A stretch of 64,000 nucleotides of DNA, from positions 1 through 64,000 of the forward strand of contig CBFHLR010000005.1 in assembly GCA_965656715.1 (NCBI GenBank), given 5' to 3'. Both the position numbers and the translations under genes were made by a program. Origin of the DNA: Coraliomargarita sp965656715. GTDB taxonomy: Bacteria; Verrucomicrobiota; Verrucomicrobiia; Opitutales; Coraliomargaritaceae. The notes beneath the pieces were generated by a model, which was not told where the DNA came from, made no database searches, and saw only the letters and a list, made by a program, of their open reading frames with translations. Below, in pieces: positions 17,342 to 30,400 of this stretch (positions within the stretch are counted from its first letter, which is position 1; the number at the start of each line of letters is the position of its first letter).

Positions 17342-18718
17342 CTAAACCGTTTTTGAATAACGTGTGGTCTCTGTAGGCTGCAAATAGGCATCGAAGCACA
17401 TAGCCAGATTCCGAATGAAAAGACGACCTCGCTCGGTCACAGTGAAGCCATTACCTGAGACGACGATTAGACCGTCGGCTTCAGGCTCAGCAAGTTGAGC
17501 AATGGCATCCGCAAAGTGCTCCCTAAAGTCGATGTCCCACTTTTCCGACATGGCCCCGTAGTCCAGAAACAGATCGCACATCAGGCGCATGATGATGTCT
17601 GCACGAAGGCGGTCCTCATCGGTCAATTCATAACCCTTGACGATTGGTAACTGCTCCTGTGCAAGCCGTGCGCGGTAAGTCTCGAGGTCTTTCACATTCT
17701 GGCGGAAGCCTGTGCCCCCTTGAGAAATACTGGAAATCCCAAAGCCACAGATTTCAACGCCCGCTCGGGTGCTGTAGCCCTGGAAGTTGCGCTGAAGGGA
17801 CTGTTCGCGCTGCGCTTTGACCAGCTCATCGCTAGGCAATGCAAAGTGGTCCATACCAATGTAGACATAGCCAGCATCACTCAGACGCTCGATGCAGAGC
17901 TTAAGCAGCTGCAACTTAGTCTCCGCATCCGGAAGTCCGGCACGTTCGAGCAATTTTTGTGCAGGGCGCATCCATGGCACGTGCGCGTAATTGAAAATCG
18001 CGAAGCGGTCAGGCTTAAGCTCCAGCACTTGATCAATGGTCTCATCAAAGCTCTCAACTGACTGCTTCGGTAGGCCATAGATCAGGTCCAGGTTGACCGA
18101 ATCAAAACCATGCTCACGGAGCATGGCCATAGCTTCGACATTCATCGACTGCGGCTGCGTGCGGTGAATGGCTTCCTGCACCTCTGGGTTGCAATCCTGC
18201 ACACCAAAGGACGCACGGCTGATCCCCATACGCGCAAAGGCCGCGACCTGCTCAGCGTTCAAGCGGCGCGGATCCAGTTCGACCGATTTCTCAGCGTCGG
18301 CTGTGAAGCTGAAGTGGCGGTCGATCATCGCCCCAAGGCGATCAATCTGCTCAGAGCCAAAGAAATTGGGCGTGCCACCACCAAAGTGCATCTGCACCGC
18401 CTCACGTCCCTCTGGAATATGGGGTGCAAAGAGTTCGAGCTCTTTTTCCAACAAATCGAGATAGTCGTCTCCTCGCCCGCGGTCGAGTGTGGTAATCTGG
18501 TGGCAACCACAGAACCAGCAGAGCGTCTCGCAGAACGGTAGATGGAAATATAGCGACAGCGGCGCATCACCCTCGCGCACTGATTTCAGCAAGGGTGCCG
18601 AATCGCTGTAGTCACGAAAATGGTTCGCCGGCGGATAGCTGGTGTAGCGTGGTCCTGGCCGGTTGTATTTCTCGATGAGCTGAAGATCTGCTGCGGTAAT
18701 TTGCATGATGGTGGGCAT
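17342..18718 (-). CDS. hemN: Oxygen-independent coproporphyrinogen III oxidase
   Basis: A 458-aa radical SAM enzyme with the cluster motif FCETLCWFCGC (CX3CX2C), the N-terminal signature YNRPGPRYTSYP, HFGGGTPNF, and the C-terminal HemN domain. These features match genuine HemN rather than the shorter HemW-type paralogues. It converts coproporphyrinogen III to protoporphyrinogen IX under low oxygen. The second Met (18706) is an equally possible start. The gene is monocistronic, separated from proS by a repeat element. Confidence 0.93.
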   Translation of the reverse strand: MPTIMQITAADLQLIEKYNRPGPRYTSYPPANHFRDYSDSAPLLKSVREGDAPLSLYFHLPFCETLCWFCGCHQITTLDRGRGDDYLDLLEKELELFAPHIPEGREAVQMHFGGGTPNFFGSEQIDRLGAMIDRHFSFTADAEKSVELDPRRLNAEQVAAFARMGISRASFGVQDCNPEVQEAIHRTQPQSMNVEAMAMLREHGFDSVNLDLIYGLPKQSVESFDETIDQVLELKPDRFAIFNYAHVPWMRPAQKLLERAGLPDAETKLQLLKLCIERLSDAGYVYIGMDHFALPSDELVKAQREQSLQRNFQGYSTRAGVEICGFGISSISQGGTGFRQNVKDLETYRARLAQEQLPIVKGYELTDEDRLRADIIMRLMCDLFLDYGAMSEKWDIDFREHFADAIAQLAEPEADGLIVVSGNGFTVTERGRLFIRNLAMCFDAYLQPTETTRYSKTV

Positions 18719-18805
18719 AGCCTAGCGACTGAAGCCAGTCGCAGGCAAAACCATTTGATCCGCAGATCGCGCAGAAAGTTGCGCATTTTCTGCATCGAAG
18801 CATGC

Positions 18806-18870
18806 GTAGAACAGGCGTCTCGCCTGTTTCAGCTAGACCATGAATGACACAGGCTAGAAGCCTGTGCTAC
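18806..18870. repeat. Palindromic repeat of the GTAGCACAGGCG family, copy 1
   Basis: The left arm 18806-18827 (GTAGAACAGGCGTCTCGCC...) and the right arm 18847-18870 (ACACAGGCTAGAAGCCTGTG...) are imperfect inverted repeats. Each arm is itself a small palindrome (CAGGCGTCTCGCCTG). It lies eight bases past the proS stop. Other copies are at 24797-24858 and inside mfd (28591-28651). Confidence 0.7.
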
Positions 18871-18878
18871 CGAGTCCA

Positions 18879-20399
<1,521 letters not shown>

Positions 20400-20478
20400 A
20401 AGGGCAGCTAGCAAATCTGCCCCGCCCTAGCCTGCAATGCCAAATTGCAGCATTTTGACCGAGCGTCGCCAAACTTAC

Positions 20479-20703
20479 TTATTTATTCTGCATCCAACCA
20501 CCTTGCACGAAATCCACGAATGGTGCCATGACGCCTGGAAAGAATTTCCCGACGACAAGAACCACGCCAATCAGACACAAGAAAATGAGAAAACCTTTCC
20601 CTGCGGCCTTCATAAGCTTAAGCCCAATGATCAAAATCACAGCAACAATGATCCACGCAAGGGCGTCGCGGTTCACTAGAGATTCCATGAATGCTTCCAT
20701 CAA
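20479..20703 (-). CDS. Small membrane protein
   Basis: A 74-aa protein with two hydrophobic stretches, ALAWIIVAVILIIGLKLMKA and GFLIFLCLIGVVLVVGKFFP, separated by a short basic loop. No family recognised. It lies between serS and proS on the same strand, and its membrane-protein composition supports a real gene although length is short. Confidence 0.6.
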   Translation of the reverse strand: MMEAFMESLVNRDALAWIIVAVILIIGLKLMKAAGKGFLIFLCLIGVVLVVGKFFPGVMAPFVDFVQGGWMQNK

Positions 20704-20771
20704 CCCAAAGTCTCTACGCTAACGGAGAAAGTGCAAGCCTTCACAACTAAGCTATTTGGCGTAGAATAAGC

Positions 20772-22043
20772 CTACTTTACTTCGCCGATAAACTCCTGCT
20801 GCATCCAATACTGCAGGCAATCCGGGACCTTCACGCGACCGTCTTCCTGGAGGTTGTTCTCCAAAATAGCAGCCAGGACACGTGGCACGGCCAGACCAGA
20901 GCCATTAAGAGTATGCGCAGTCACAGGCTTGCCATCTGCACCGCGGTAACGGATGCCCGCACGGCGTGCTTGGAAATCAGTAAAGTTCGAGCAGCTCGAC
21001 ACTTCCAACCAGCGCTTTTGGCCGGCGGCAAAGACTTCGAGATCGTATTGCTTGGCGTGTGGGAAACCGATGTCACCCGTGCACATGCGCAGGACGCGGT
21101 ATGGCAGCTCCAGCTTCTGCAGGGTCGCTTCCACATTGTCGCGCAACTTCTCCAACTCCTCCATGCTGCTCTCGGCGTCGGTCCACTTGACCAGCTCCAC
21201 CTTGTCGAACTGGTGCAAGCGATTCAGGCCACGCACGTGCGCACCCCAGCTACCCGCCTCGCGACGGAAGCAGGGTGTATACGCACAACGATAGATCGGT
21301 AGCTTTTCGGAATCGAGAATCTCGTCGCGGTAAAAATTGGTCACCGGCACCTCTGCAGTCGGGATCAGGTAGAGACCTTCGTTCTCGTCGACATACATCT
21401 GCCCCTCCTTGTCCGGAAGCTGACCAGTCGCAGTCGCACTCGCAGCATTCACGACGATTGGAGGCAAGACCTCTTCGTAGCCATTATTCTGCGCTTCCTG
21501 TAGGAAGAAATTCACCAACGCACGCACCATACGGGACATCTCGCCCACATAGAACGGGAAGCCCGCGCCCGCAGTCTTCACGCCACGCGCAAAATCGATA
21601 CGCGACTCAAACCAAGGGATGTCAAAGTGCGGGAGCGCATTCGGAAAGTCCGCATCCGCATCGCCCCAAGTCGAAGCCACCACGTTCTCGTCCTCGCCCT
21701 TGCCAACTGGCACCGACGGATCCGGTAGATTCGGGATTCCCAGGAAGGCCTCTTGGAATGCTTCATCGGCCGCTTTGGACTCTGCTTCGAGCTCCTTAGC
21801 ACGACCCGCGATAGCCTTCATTTCCTTAACTTTTTCAAGGAATTCAGGCGAACCCTTGGCGAGCGCCGCCATTTCCTGATTGGCCGCCTTCTGCTGCGAA
21901 CGCGCTTGCTCTGCCTCCGTGATCTTCGCACGGCGAGTCGCATCGAGCTCGAGAACAGCGTCGATGTCGCAAGAAAACTTTTTGTTGGCAATCGCAGCGC
22001 GGACAAATTCCGGCTGCTCGCGAAGGAGCTTAATGTCGATCAT
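20772..22043 (-). CDS. serS: Seryl-tRNA synthetase
   Basis: A 423-aa class II synthetase with the N-terminal coiled-coil arm (about 30-105, rich in E/A/K, KITEAEQARSQQKAANQEMA) that grips the serine tRNA long arm. A catalytic core follows with LIPTAEVPVTNFYRDEIL, RCAYTPCFRREAGSWGAHVR (motif 2) and LNGSGLAVPRVLAAILEN (motif 3). Length is standard. It is the first of three minus-strand genes (serS, small membrane protein, proS). Confidence 0.96.
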   Translation of the reverse strand: MIDIKLLREQPEFVRAAIANKKFSCDIDAVLELDATRRAKITEAEQARSQQKAANQEMAALAKGSPEFLEKVKEMKAIAGRAKELEAESKAADEAFQEAFLGIPNLPDPSVPVGKGEDENVVASTWGDADADFPNALPHFDIPWFESRIDFARGVKTAGAGFPFYVGEMSRMVRALVNFFLQEAQNNGYEEVLPPIVVNAASATATGQLPDKEGQMYVDENEGLYLIPTAEVPVTNFYRDEILDSEKLPIYRCAYTPCFRREAGSWGAHVRGLNRLHQFDKVELVKWTDAESSMEELEKLRDNVEATLQKLELPYRVLRMCTGDIGFPHAKQYDLEVFAAGQKRWLEVSSCSNFTDFQARRAGIRYRGADGKPVTAHTLNGSGLAVPRVLAAILENNLQEDGRVKVPDCLQYWMQQEFIGEVK

Positions 22044-22119
22044 TGGATGAAAAATTCAGACGCCGAAGACAGCCCGCAACCGCCGTCCAGTCAAGCCAGC
22101 AAAGTTCGGGCAGTCCCGT

Positions 22120-22153
22120 CTCTTAATCCTAATCCTACTCTTAATCTTAATCG
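22120..22153. repeat. Degenerate TTAATC/CTAATC hexamer repeat, copy 1
   Basis: Five consecutive hexamer-like units (TTAATCCTAATCCTACTC then TTAATCTTAATC) lie between serS and the following divergent gene. The same unit pattern recurs at 39370-39452 and 46125-46186. Confidence 0.6.
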
Positions 22154-22221
22154 ACCATGCTTCTATGGCCCTCACACAACAAGCCTTGCCATCGCCTAAA
22201 TGCGTTAGCACACTGAGGGCT

Positions 22222-22929
22222 ATGATCAAATCTCGCCTGCTCATCACGCTATTCTTGATATTCTCAACCACCCTCGGAGCAAAAGACATGCAAGCGTATC
22301 TACAGCAAACTGTGGAGCTAGCCAACGCTGGCAAATACGAAGAAGCCCTCGGCAGACACGTGTGGTTTCACTACAACGCGCTAGAGCATCAGCCATCCAT
22401 GGCCGGTGTGCGGCTCTCTTTCGCACTTAGCTATTGGACCGATCTCGGCGAAAAATATCCACCGGCCCTGGAAAAGCTGAAATCAATCCGCGATGAGAAA
22501 GAAGCACTCATCCAATACGGCGAGGGTTCGTTTGCGTTGTTTCACGACGTCAGCTCGATCAACCGAGAGTTCAAGGAAGACACACGTAGTTTGGAGCTTT
22601 TTAAAACAGTCGATCTCAAGCATCCCGAACAGGCCGAGCGCTACTGGGTGATCGTTAAAGACAACGCCTTCGGGCACAAAGACTATCAACTGATCAATAA
22701 ATACATCTCGGACATCGAGCAGGAGTATCGTAATCTCTATTCTGACTATCTCCGAAATTACGGAGCCCTTCAGAATGACCACCACCGCAAATGGACACGC
22801 ACACGCTTCAAGAGCGGAAGCGATCAGCTAGTAGCCCTCGCCGAATTCAACGATAACCACGTCCTCGCTGACGACATCAAAGAACGCACCAACAAGGCCC
22901 TAGAGAGCAAGGACGGCATCATCGATTAA
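22222..22929 (+). CDS. Exported protein of unknown function
   Basis: A 235-aa protein with a signal peptide (MIKSRLLITLFLIFSTTLGA) and a helical mature part beginning KDMQAYLQQTVELANAGKYE that looks TPR-like at its start. ATG 22222 is preceded by GAGG four bases upstream and is preferred over 22165. It heads a run of four closely spaced plus-strand genes (22222-24675). No function can be assigned. Confidence 0.65.
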   Translation: MIKSRLLITLFLIFSTTLGAKDMQAYLQQTVELANAGKYEEALGRHVWFHYNALEHQPSMAGVRLSFALSYWTDLGEKYPPALEKLKSIRDEKEALIQYGEGSFALFHDVSSINREFKEDTRSLELFKTVDLKHPEQAERYWVIVKDNAFGHKDYQLINKYISDIEQEYRNLYSDYLRNYGALQNDHHRKWTRTRFKSGSDQLVALAEFNDNHVLADDIKERTNKALESKDGIID

Positions 22930-22949
22930 AACGCGAGCATCACCATAGT

Positions 22950-23345
22950 ATGGATAGCACAGTCAGAGACGCGCGCTGCAAAATCATCTGGGGAGACTCA
23001 CCCGATAGCGTGAAGACATTTCTTCAAGAGCAAAACCTATCCGAAGAACAGGCGAATGGTCTGTTGACCAGCTTACTCGAGGAACGACACGAAGCCGTGA
23101 GAAGAAAAGGCATGAGCAAAGCCATTAAAGGATTTCTCACAGCTGCCGTATGTGGAGGCTTTCTGCTTTGGTATTTCTGCAATCTTGATCTCCACACATC
23201 CAGCGGCGGAACGACAAGAAGAGGCGGCGGCTTAGCGATTCCTGGCTTGGGTCTCATCTGGGGACTTTGGACAGGGACCGACGGACTCTTGATGCTACTC
23301 TCCCCTTCGAAGCATAAAGGAGATGTTGGAATCGCAACGAACTAG
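22950..23345 (+). CDS. Small membrane protein of unknown function
   Basis: A 131-aa protein with a helical N-terminal part (DSVKTFLQEQNLSEEQANGL) resembling a short helix-hairpin, a hydrophobic segment (AIKGFLTAAVCGGFLLWYFC) and a glycine-rich hydrophobic C-terminal part (GGGLAIPGLGLIWGLWTG). It lies 20 bases after the previous gene and 9 before the next, so the genes are probably cotranscribed. No family recognised. Confidence 0.6.
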   Translation: MDSTVRDARCKIIWGDSPDSVKTFLQEQNLSEEQANGLLTSLLEERHEAVRRKGMSKAIKGFLTAAVCGGFLLWYFCNLDLHTSSGGTTRRGGGLAIPGLGLIWGLWTGTDGLLMLLSPSKHKGDVGIATN

Positions 23346-23354
23346 CTCCAGAGC

Positions 23355-23747
23355 ATGCAGCACTATAAATCAGCAGTCGATTGGTGGTTAGCGGTGATAC
23401 TCGCCGCCTGCCCGCTCTATTGCATCGTCATGGGCTTATACTTTCTGGCAGTCGCACCCGAGGCAGCCCTATACTCGATTCTTGCAGGCCTCCTCGTTGC
23501 AGGCATCACGATACTCTTTCTTCCCTGTCGTTACACCCTCGAAGAGGATCACTTATTCATCCGTTCCGGGATCTACAAACAACGCATCCCCTATCGCAGC
23601 ATCAAAGATGTCAGCTTCACTTCATCCCCGTTGAGTGCGCCCGCATTTTCGCTCAAGCGACTGCGCATCGAACATGATCGCGGCACGGTGTTGATCTCGC
23701 CAGCCAAGCGCGAGGCATTTATCGAAGCTCTCAAAGCAAAGCTCTAA
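23355..23747 (+). CDS. Membrane protein with bacterial PH-like domain
   Basis: A 130-aa protein with two N-terminal membrane helices (WWLAVILAACPLYCIVMGLY and AALYSILAGLLVAGITILFL), then a C-terminal domain, CRYTLEEDHLFIRSGIYKQR to AFIEALKAKL, typical of small bacterial PH (bPH_6/YdbS-like) domains. Such proteins are membrane-associated with unclear function. It is third in the 22222-24675 gene run. Confidence 0.72.
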   Translation: MQHYKSAVDWWLAVILAACPLYCIVMGLYFLAVAPEAALYSILAGLLVAGITILFLPCRYTLEEDHLFIRSGIYKQRIPYRSIKDVSFTSSPLSAPAFSLKRLRIEHDRGTVLISPAKREAFIEALKAKL

Positions 23748-23760
23748 ACAAGTAATCACA

Positions 23761-24675
23761 ATGAGAACACGCTCCCCCCTCCTCTATTGCTACATCCTCT
23801 ACGCGGCCGTTGCCATTGCTCAAATGCTCAACGCGGCTTCAGAATCAAGCGACTCGATTCAGGTTTTGATCGTCGACGGCTTCAGTAATCATGACTGGCA
23901 GGCCACAACAGATGCCATCCGTTCCATTTTAAGTTCCGATAATCAGTTACAGGTCAAAGTTTCGACGGTTCCGACGCAATCTGATCCAGAATGGCGGCTT
24001 TGGAATCCTAACTTCAGCAACTATTCGGTGGTAATTCAAAACACCAACGACATCTCAAAGAAGGGTGCCTGGCCAGAGCCCGCAAAGGCGTCCTTCGAAC
24101 GCTATGTTTATAATGGCGGCGGTATGCTCGCTTTCCACTCTGCCAACAATGCCTTTCAAAACTGGGAAGCATACAACAAAATGATTGGACTAGGATGGCG
24201 CAAAAAAGACTTTGGTCCGGCAATCATAGTGGAGGGCGGTAAAACAGTCCATATTGCTTCAGGCGAAGGCAGTAACACTGGCCATGGCCCACGAGTTGAC
24301 GCTGTAGTGACACGACTCGGCGAACACTCAATCCACAAGGGGCTGCCTCAACAATGGATGGCTGCCGACATAGAAATTTATCGCTATGCTCGCGGTCCGG
24401 CTGAAAACCTCACTGTATTATCCTATGCACGAGACGCAAAAACCGGCATCAACTTCCCAACCGAATGGGTGGTCAGCTATGGCAAGGGACGCATCTACAA
24501 TTCAACCTTTGGCCATTATTGGCATAACTTAGACAAAGCCCCTCCCGGAATGCGTTGCCGCGGCTTCCAAACGATTCTCCGCCGCGCCGTCCGTTGGGCG
24601 GCGGGCGCAGACGTGCCAACCGAAGCGCCTGCAGACTTCCCGACGAAGGAGCAGGTTTCACTTCAGATGCCTTGA
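23761..24675 (+). CDS. ThuA domain-containing protein, exported
   Basis: A 304-aa protein with a signal peptide (YCYILYAAVAIAQMLNAASE) and a ThuA-like glutamine amidotransferase-fold domain: VLIVDGFSNHDWQATTDAI, GGGMLAFHSANNAF, GKGRIYNSTFGHYWHN. ThuA-domain proteins are abundant in Verrucomicrobia and Planctomycetes and are linked to sugar utilisation, but their reaction is not established. It is the last gene of the plus-strand run, 13 bases after the PH-domain gene. Confidence 0.85.
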   Translation: MRTRSPLLYCYILYAAVAIAQMLNAASESSDSIQVLIVDGFSNHDWQATTDAIRSILSSDNQLQVKVSTVPTQSDPEWRLWNPNFSNYSVVIQNTNDISKKGAWPEPAKASFERYVYNGGGMLAFHSANNAFQNWEAYNKMIGLGWRKKDFGPAIIVEGGKTVHIASGEGSNTGHGPRVDAVVTRLGEHSIHKGLPQQWMAADIEIYRYARGPAENLTVLSYARDAKTGINFPTEWVVSYGKGRIYNSTFGHYWHNLDKAPPGMRCRGFQTILRRAVRWAAGADVPTEAPADFPTKEQVSLQMP

Positions 24676-24796
24676 TGGTCAGATAAGCCAAAATCCAACG
24701 ATTTAACGGAAAACGCGTGCGACGCCCCTACGCGCATTGGTCGAGCTAGAGAAATTGCATTTGCACGTCCTCGACTACCAATCAGCGTAGCGGAAC

Positions 24797-24858
24797 GTAG
24801 CTCAGGCGTCTCGCCTGAGTATCAACGGCGCAAAACACAAGCGAGACGCCTGTGCTAC
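24797..24858. repeat. Palindromic repeat of the GTAGCACAGGCG family, copy 2
   Basis: The left arm 24797-24820 (GTAGCTCAGGCGTCTCGCC...) and right arm 24835-24858 (ACACAAGCGAGACGCCTGTG...) are imperfect inverted repeats around a 14-nt loop. It lies between the convergent ThuA and phoH genes, next to an arm of a second repeat family. Confidence 0.7.
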
Positions 24859-24868
24859 GACACAATGA

Positions 24869-24899
24869 CTTCAATCCGGCTAAAGCCGGGACCCCAACC
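24869..24899. repeat. Arm of the TTGGGGTCCCG repeat family
   Basis: The reverse complement reads TTGGGGTCCCGGCTTTAGCC and then GGATTGA. Compared with the copy at 15980, the hairpin GCCTTTAGGC has become GGCTTTAGCC, with both sides changed so pairing is kept. Confidence 0.65.
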
Positions 24900-24903
24900 T
24901 GCC

Positions 24904-26535
<1,632 letters not shown>

Positions 26536-26588
26536 TTAAATCCCCTTGCTGGGGCAAGCCGTAAAGCCAAGTTCATCAAATTTTAGCA

Positions 26589-27263
26589 ATGCAAACCACC
26601 GAAACCGCCCTCATGTCACAATTGGATTACGATTTTAAAAATCGTGATTTGCTGAAACTGGCACTAAAGCACCCGAGCCTGAGCCTGGGAGTGCATGACA
26701 ACCAACGACTTGAATTCCTCGGCGACGCGGTGCTCGATCTGATCATTGCCGATGCACTGTATGATGCGTTCCCCGAACTCGAAGAAGGCGCACTCGACCG
26801 GATGCGCGCCAGCCTCGTCAGCGGCAAGGCACTCGCGCCCAAAGCACGCGCGCTCGGACTCGCTGAGCTGCTGGAAATCAGCGATGCACAACGTAAACAC
26901 CACCCAGATCCAAGTAATCGGATGCTGGAAGATGCCATCGAGGCATTAATTGGAGCAATTTATCTGGATGGCGGACTCCCTGCCGCCCAACACAGCGTGC
27001 TCCGTATTTTCGGCGAAGACATTACCCATGCGGGCAGCCAGTTTGTCGGAGGCACGCCGAAGAGCCGACTTCAGGAATGGAGCCAGAGCGGGCACAATGG
27101 AGCGAAACCGGAATATAAACTTATCAAAGCCGAAGGCCCCGACCATGCGCGGCAATACGAAGCCGCCGTGTTTCTCAATGGCGAACAGCTCGGCAGCGGC
27201 AGCGGCAGCTCCAAGAAAGCCGCCGAGATCGCCGCAGCCGCAGATGCGCTGGAGAAGTTGTAG
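26589..27263 (+). CDS. rnc: Ribonuclease III
   Basis: A 224-aa double-strand RNA endonuclease with the signature NQRLEFLGDAVLDL (about 37-50), the catalytic MLEDAIEALIGAIYLD region and a C-terminal dsRNA-binding domain (KSRLQEWSQSG ... SGSSKKAAEIAAAADALEKL). It processes rRNA precursors and structured RNAs. Length is normal. The downstream gene mfd is separated by a repeat-filled gap, and no era gene follows. Confidence 0.94.
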   Translation: MQTTETALMSQLDYDFKNRDLLKLALKHPSLSLGVHDNQRLEFLGDAVLDLIIADALYDAFPELEEGALDRMRASLVSGKALAPKARALGLAELLEISDAQRKHHPDPSNRMLEDAIEALIGAIYLDGGLPAAQHSVLRIFGEDITHAGSQFVGGTPKSRLQEWSQSGHNGAKPEYKLIKAEGPDHARQYEAAVFLNGEQLGSGSGSSKKAAEIAAAADALEKL

Positions 27264-27279
27264 ATGGTAAGTCCAGAAA

Positions 27280-27407
27280 AGCACCACCCCACCTCGCTGT
27301 GCGAGGCACCCCTCCTCACCAAGGAGGGGAGTTTGCACTTACGCATCGTTTCAGAAAGCTCCTCCCCTGCCAAGGGGAGGTCACCTGCTTGTCAGGTGGG
27401 AGGGGTA
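27280..27407. repeat. Composite palindromic repeat of the CTCCCC/AGGTGGG family, copy 1
   Basis: The gap between rnc and mfd contains several nested hairpins: CCTCGCTGTGCGAGG, CCCCTCCTCACCAAGGAGGGG, CTCCCCTGCCAAGGGGAG and CACCTGCTTGTCAGGTG. A shorter, closely related copy lies at 55743-55792 beside fabI. Confidence 0.7.
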
Positions 27408-27416
27408 TTTGCGTAA

Positions 27417-30400
27417 ATGCCCGAAGCCCCACCAGAGTCGCAGAACGCACAGTTACTACATGGCGTGTGCCTCGAAGCACGCGCGGCGCTCTATGCGAGT
27501 CTCTGCCAGGACAGTTCGGCGGATTTGACCGTGGCACTGGTCGCCAATCCACGACGGGCCGAGAGCACCGCAGCCGAAGTCGAGAGCTTTGCGAGTTGGC
27601 TGGGCGACGGCGAAAGCATTGTGGTGCATCACTTTCCAGAGGAACCGCCGCCCGACATCGACGCCAACCGCCGCGCCGACCGCATTTGCGAACGCCTCGC
27701 GGTGCTTAGTGCCCTACTCCAACCGAGTTCCGGCAAACAAGTGTTGATCGCCACGCCGGAGGCACTCCTCGGCGCCTGCCCGAAGCGCAGTGAGTTTGAA
27801 AGCCAACAGATCAAGCTCAAGGTCGGGGATGAGGTGCCCTTCACCGAGCTCATCCGCCGACTCACCGACGAACTCAACTACGATGCCGAAGCACTCTGCG
27901 AGCACCCCGGCCAACTTGCGACACGCGGTGGCCTGATCGACATTTACCCCTACGATGCCAACGAGCCCTACCGCATCGATTTCTTCGGCGATGAGATCGA
28001 GAGCATTCGCAGCTTTGATCCCGCCTCGCAACGCACCACCCATCCCGCGCAGTCGATCAGCATCGCGGCTGCCATCGGCAACGAGTCCACCGCCTCCGCT
28101 AACGAAGGCGGCCTAATAGACTACCTGCCAGAAGCTTCGGTGCAGTGGCTACTTGAAGATCCGGGCCTGCTGGTGCGCGAACACCCGCTCCGCTTCGAGA
28201 AGAAAAACAAACGCAGCATCCATCCGGTCTTTGCCGCGCGCGAATCCCATCAGGATGCACGCATTGGTATTTGCGAAGTGGATACAGAACCGGACCTGTT
28301 CAAAGGTGCAGATCGGATCGGGCTCTCCACTGAAGCCACTGAAAACTACCGCCTCCACACCGACGCCACTCAAGTTGGGTTCGACCGTTTCGAGTCCGAG
28401 CAAAGCACGCGCTCCAAGTTCGAAGCCCAGCTCGCCGACTGGGCCAAACAAGACAAACTCAAGATCTGCTTCGCCACACAAAACCAAAGCGAAGCCGAGC
28501 GTATCCAAGACCTGCTAGCCGACAACCCGCTCACGGCCAAGCTCAAGCCGACCTTCCTAGAGGGCAATATCGGGGCCGGGTTTATCTTTCGTAGCACAGG
28601 CGTCTCGCCTGTGTCCCCGATTCAAATACACAGGCGAGACGCCTGTGCTACAAATTCAACCTCCTCAGGCTTCGTCCTCGTCACCGAGTCCGAATACTTC
28701 GGCACCCGTCGCCGTAAACTGCAGAGCCGCAAAGAACGTGCGCGCCCCACGATCTCGCAAGTCGATCAAATGCTGGACTTCACCGAGCTTGCCGACGGCG
28801 ACCCGCTGGTGCACCTGCAGCACGGCATCTGTTTATTCCGAGGGCTCACCAAGCTTGAGATTCAAGGGGGCATGAAAGAAGTCATCTCAGTCGAATTTGC
28901 CGACGACATGACGATCCATGTGCCACTACACGAGTCGCACCTGCTCACGCGCTATGTCGGTCTGACCAAGAGTCTACCCAAACTCGGCAAGATCGGCGGC
29001 GCAGCCTGGGACAAAACCCGCGGCGCGGCAGAGATTGCGACCCTCGACTACGCTGCCGAGTTGCTCAACCTCCACGCCCAGCGCGAAAACGCCGGCGGCT
29101 ACGCCTTCCCACCCGATCACCTTTGGCAGAAGTCCTTTGAAGACGCCTTCCCCTACAAGGAGACGCCCGATCAATTACACGCGATCGAGGCCGCGAAGGA
29201 AGACATGGAAAAGCCGTTGCCGATGGATCGCCTGATCTGCGGCGACGTCGGCTTTGGTAAAACCGAGGTCGCGATTCGCGCGGCTCTCAAAGCAGTGCTG
29301 GCAGGCAAACAGGTGGCGATTCTAGTGCCCACCACCGTGCTCTGCCAACAGCACTTCAACACCTTCCGCGAGCGCATGGCACAGTTCCCGCTTATCATCG
29401 ACATGGTAAGTCGCTTCCGCAGCGCAAAGCAGAACAAAGAGATCATCGCCAACCTCGCCGAGGGCAAGATCGACATCGTGATCGGCACACACCGGCTGCT
29501 AAGCAAAGACGTGCATTTTCAAAACCTCGGCCTGCTCGTGGTCGACGAGGAGCAACGCTTTGGCGTGAAGCAGAAGGAAGCAATCAAGCGCCTGCGCGCC
29601 GACGTGGACATCCTTACACTCAGTGCCACCCCGATTCCTCGCACGCTCTATCTCGCCATGGCCGGAGCACGAGCAATGAGCGTAATCGAGACACCGCCTG
29701 TGGATCGACGCCCGATTGAGACGGTGGTCAAAAGCTACGACCTCGACCTAATCAAGAGTGCCATTCAGGCCGAGACCGATCGCGGCGGACAGGTTTTTTA
29801 CCTGCACAACCGCGTCAGCACGATCGAAGGTGTGGCCAACACCATCCGCGACATGCACCCGAAGCTCAAAGTCGCCGTCGGACACGGGCAAATGGAAGAA
29901 GGTCAATTGGAGAAGATCATGACCAAGTTCGTGGCAGGCGATTTTGATGTGCTGGTCTGCACCACGATCATCGAGTCGGGTATCGACATCCCGAATTGCA
30001 ACACACTGATCATCGAAGGAGCCGACCGCTTCGGCCTCGCCCAGCTCTATCAGATCCGTGGACGTGTGGGCCGCTTTAAGCGTCAGGCTTATGCCTATCT
30101 GTTGCTGCACCGCCATGCGGCACTGGTCGATCAAGCACAGAAACGCCTCAACGCACTCAAACAACACAACCAGCTCGGCGCCGGCTTCCGTATCGCGATG
30201 CGCGATCTGGAACTGCGCGGCGCGGGCAACTTGCTCGGTTCACAACAGAGCGGCCACATTGCTGGCGTGGGATTTGAGCTGTATTGTCAGTTACTCAAGC
30301 AAAGCGTCTCCCGCCTAAAGGGCGAGCCCGGCGCCGACCGCATTCGTGCCGAGGTGAAGCTCGACTTTATCGCCAGCGGCGAAGGTGCAAGCGCCCGCCG

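Noticed and set aside
20440..20470. CTGCAAT-GCCAA-ATTGCAG hairpin upstream of proS as a T-box or terminator
   Set aside because: No T-run, no T-box sequence, and only seven base pairs.
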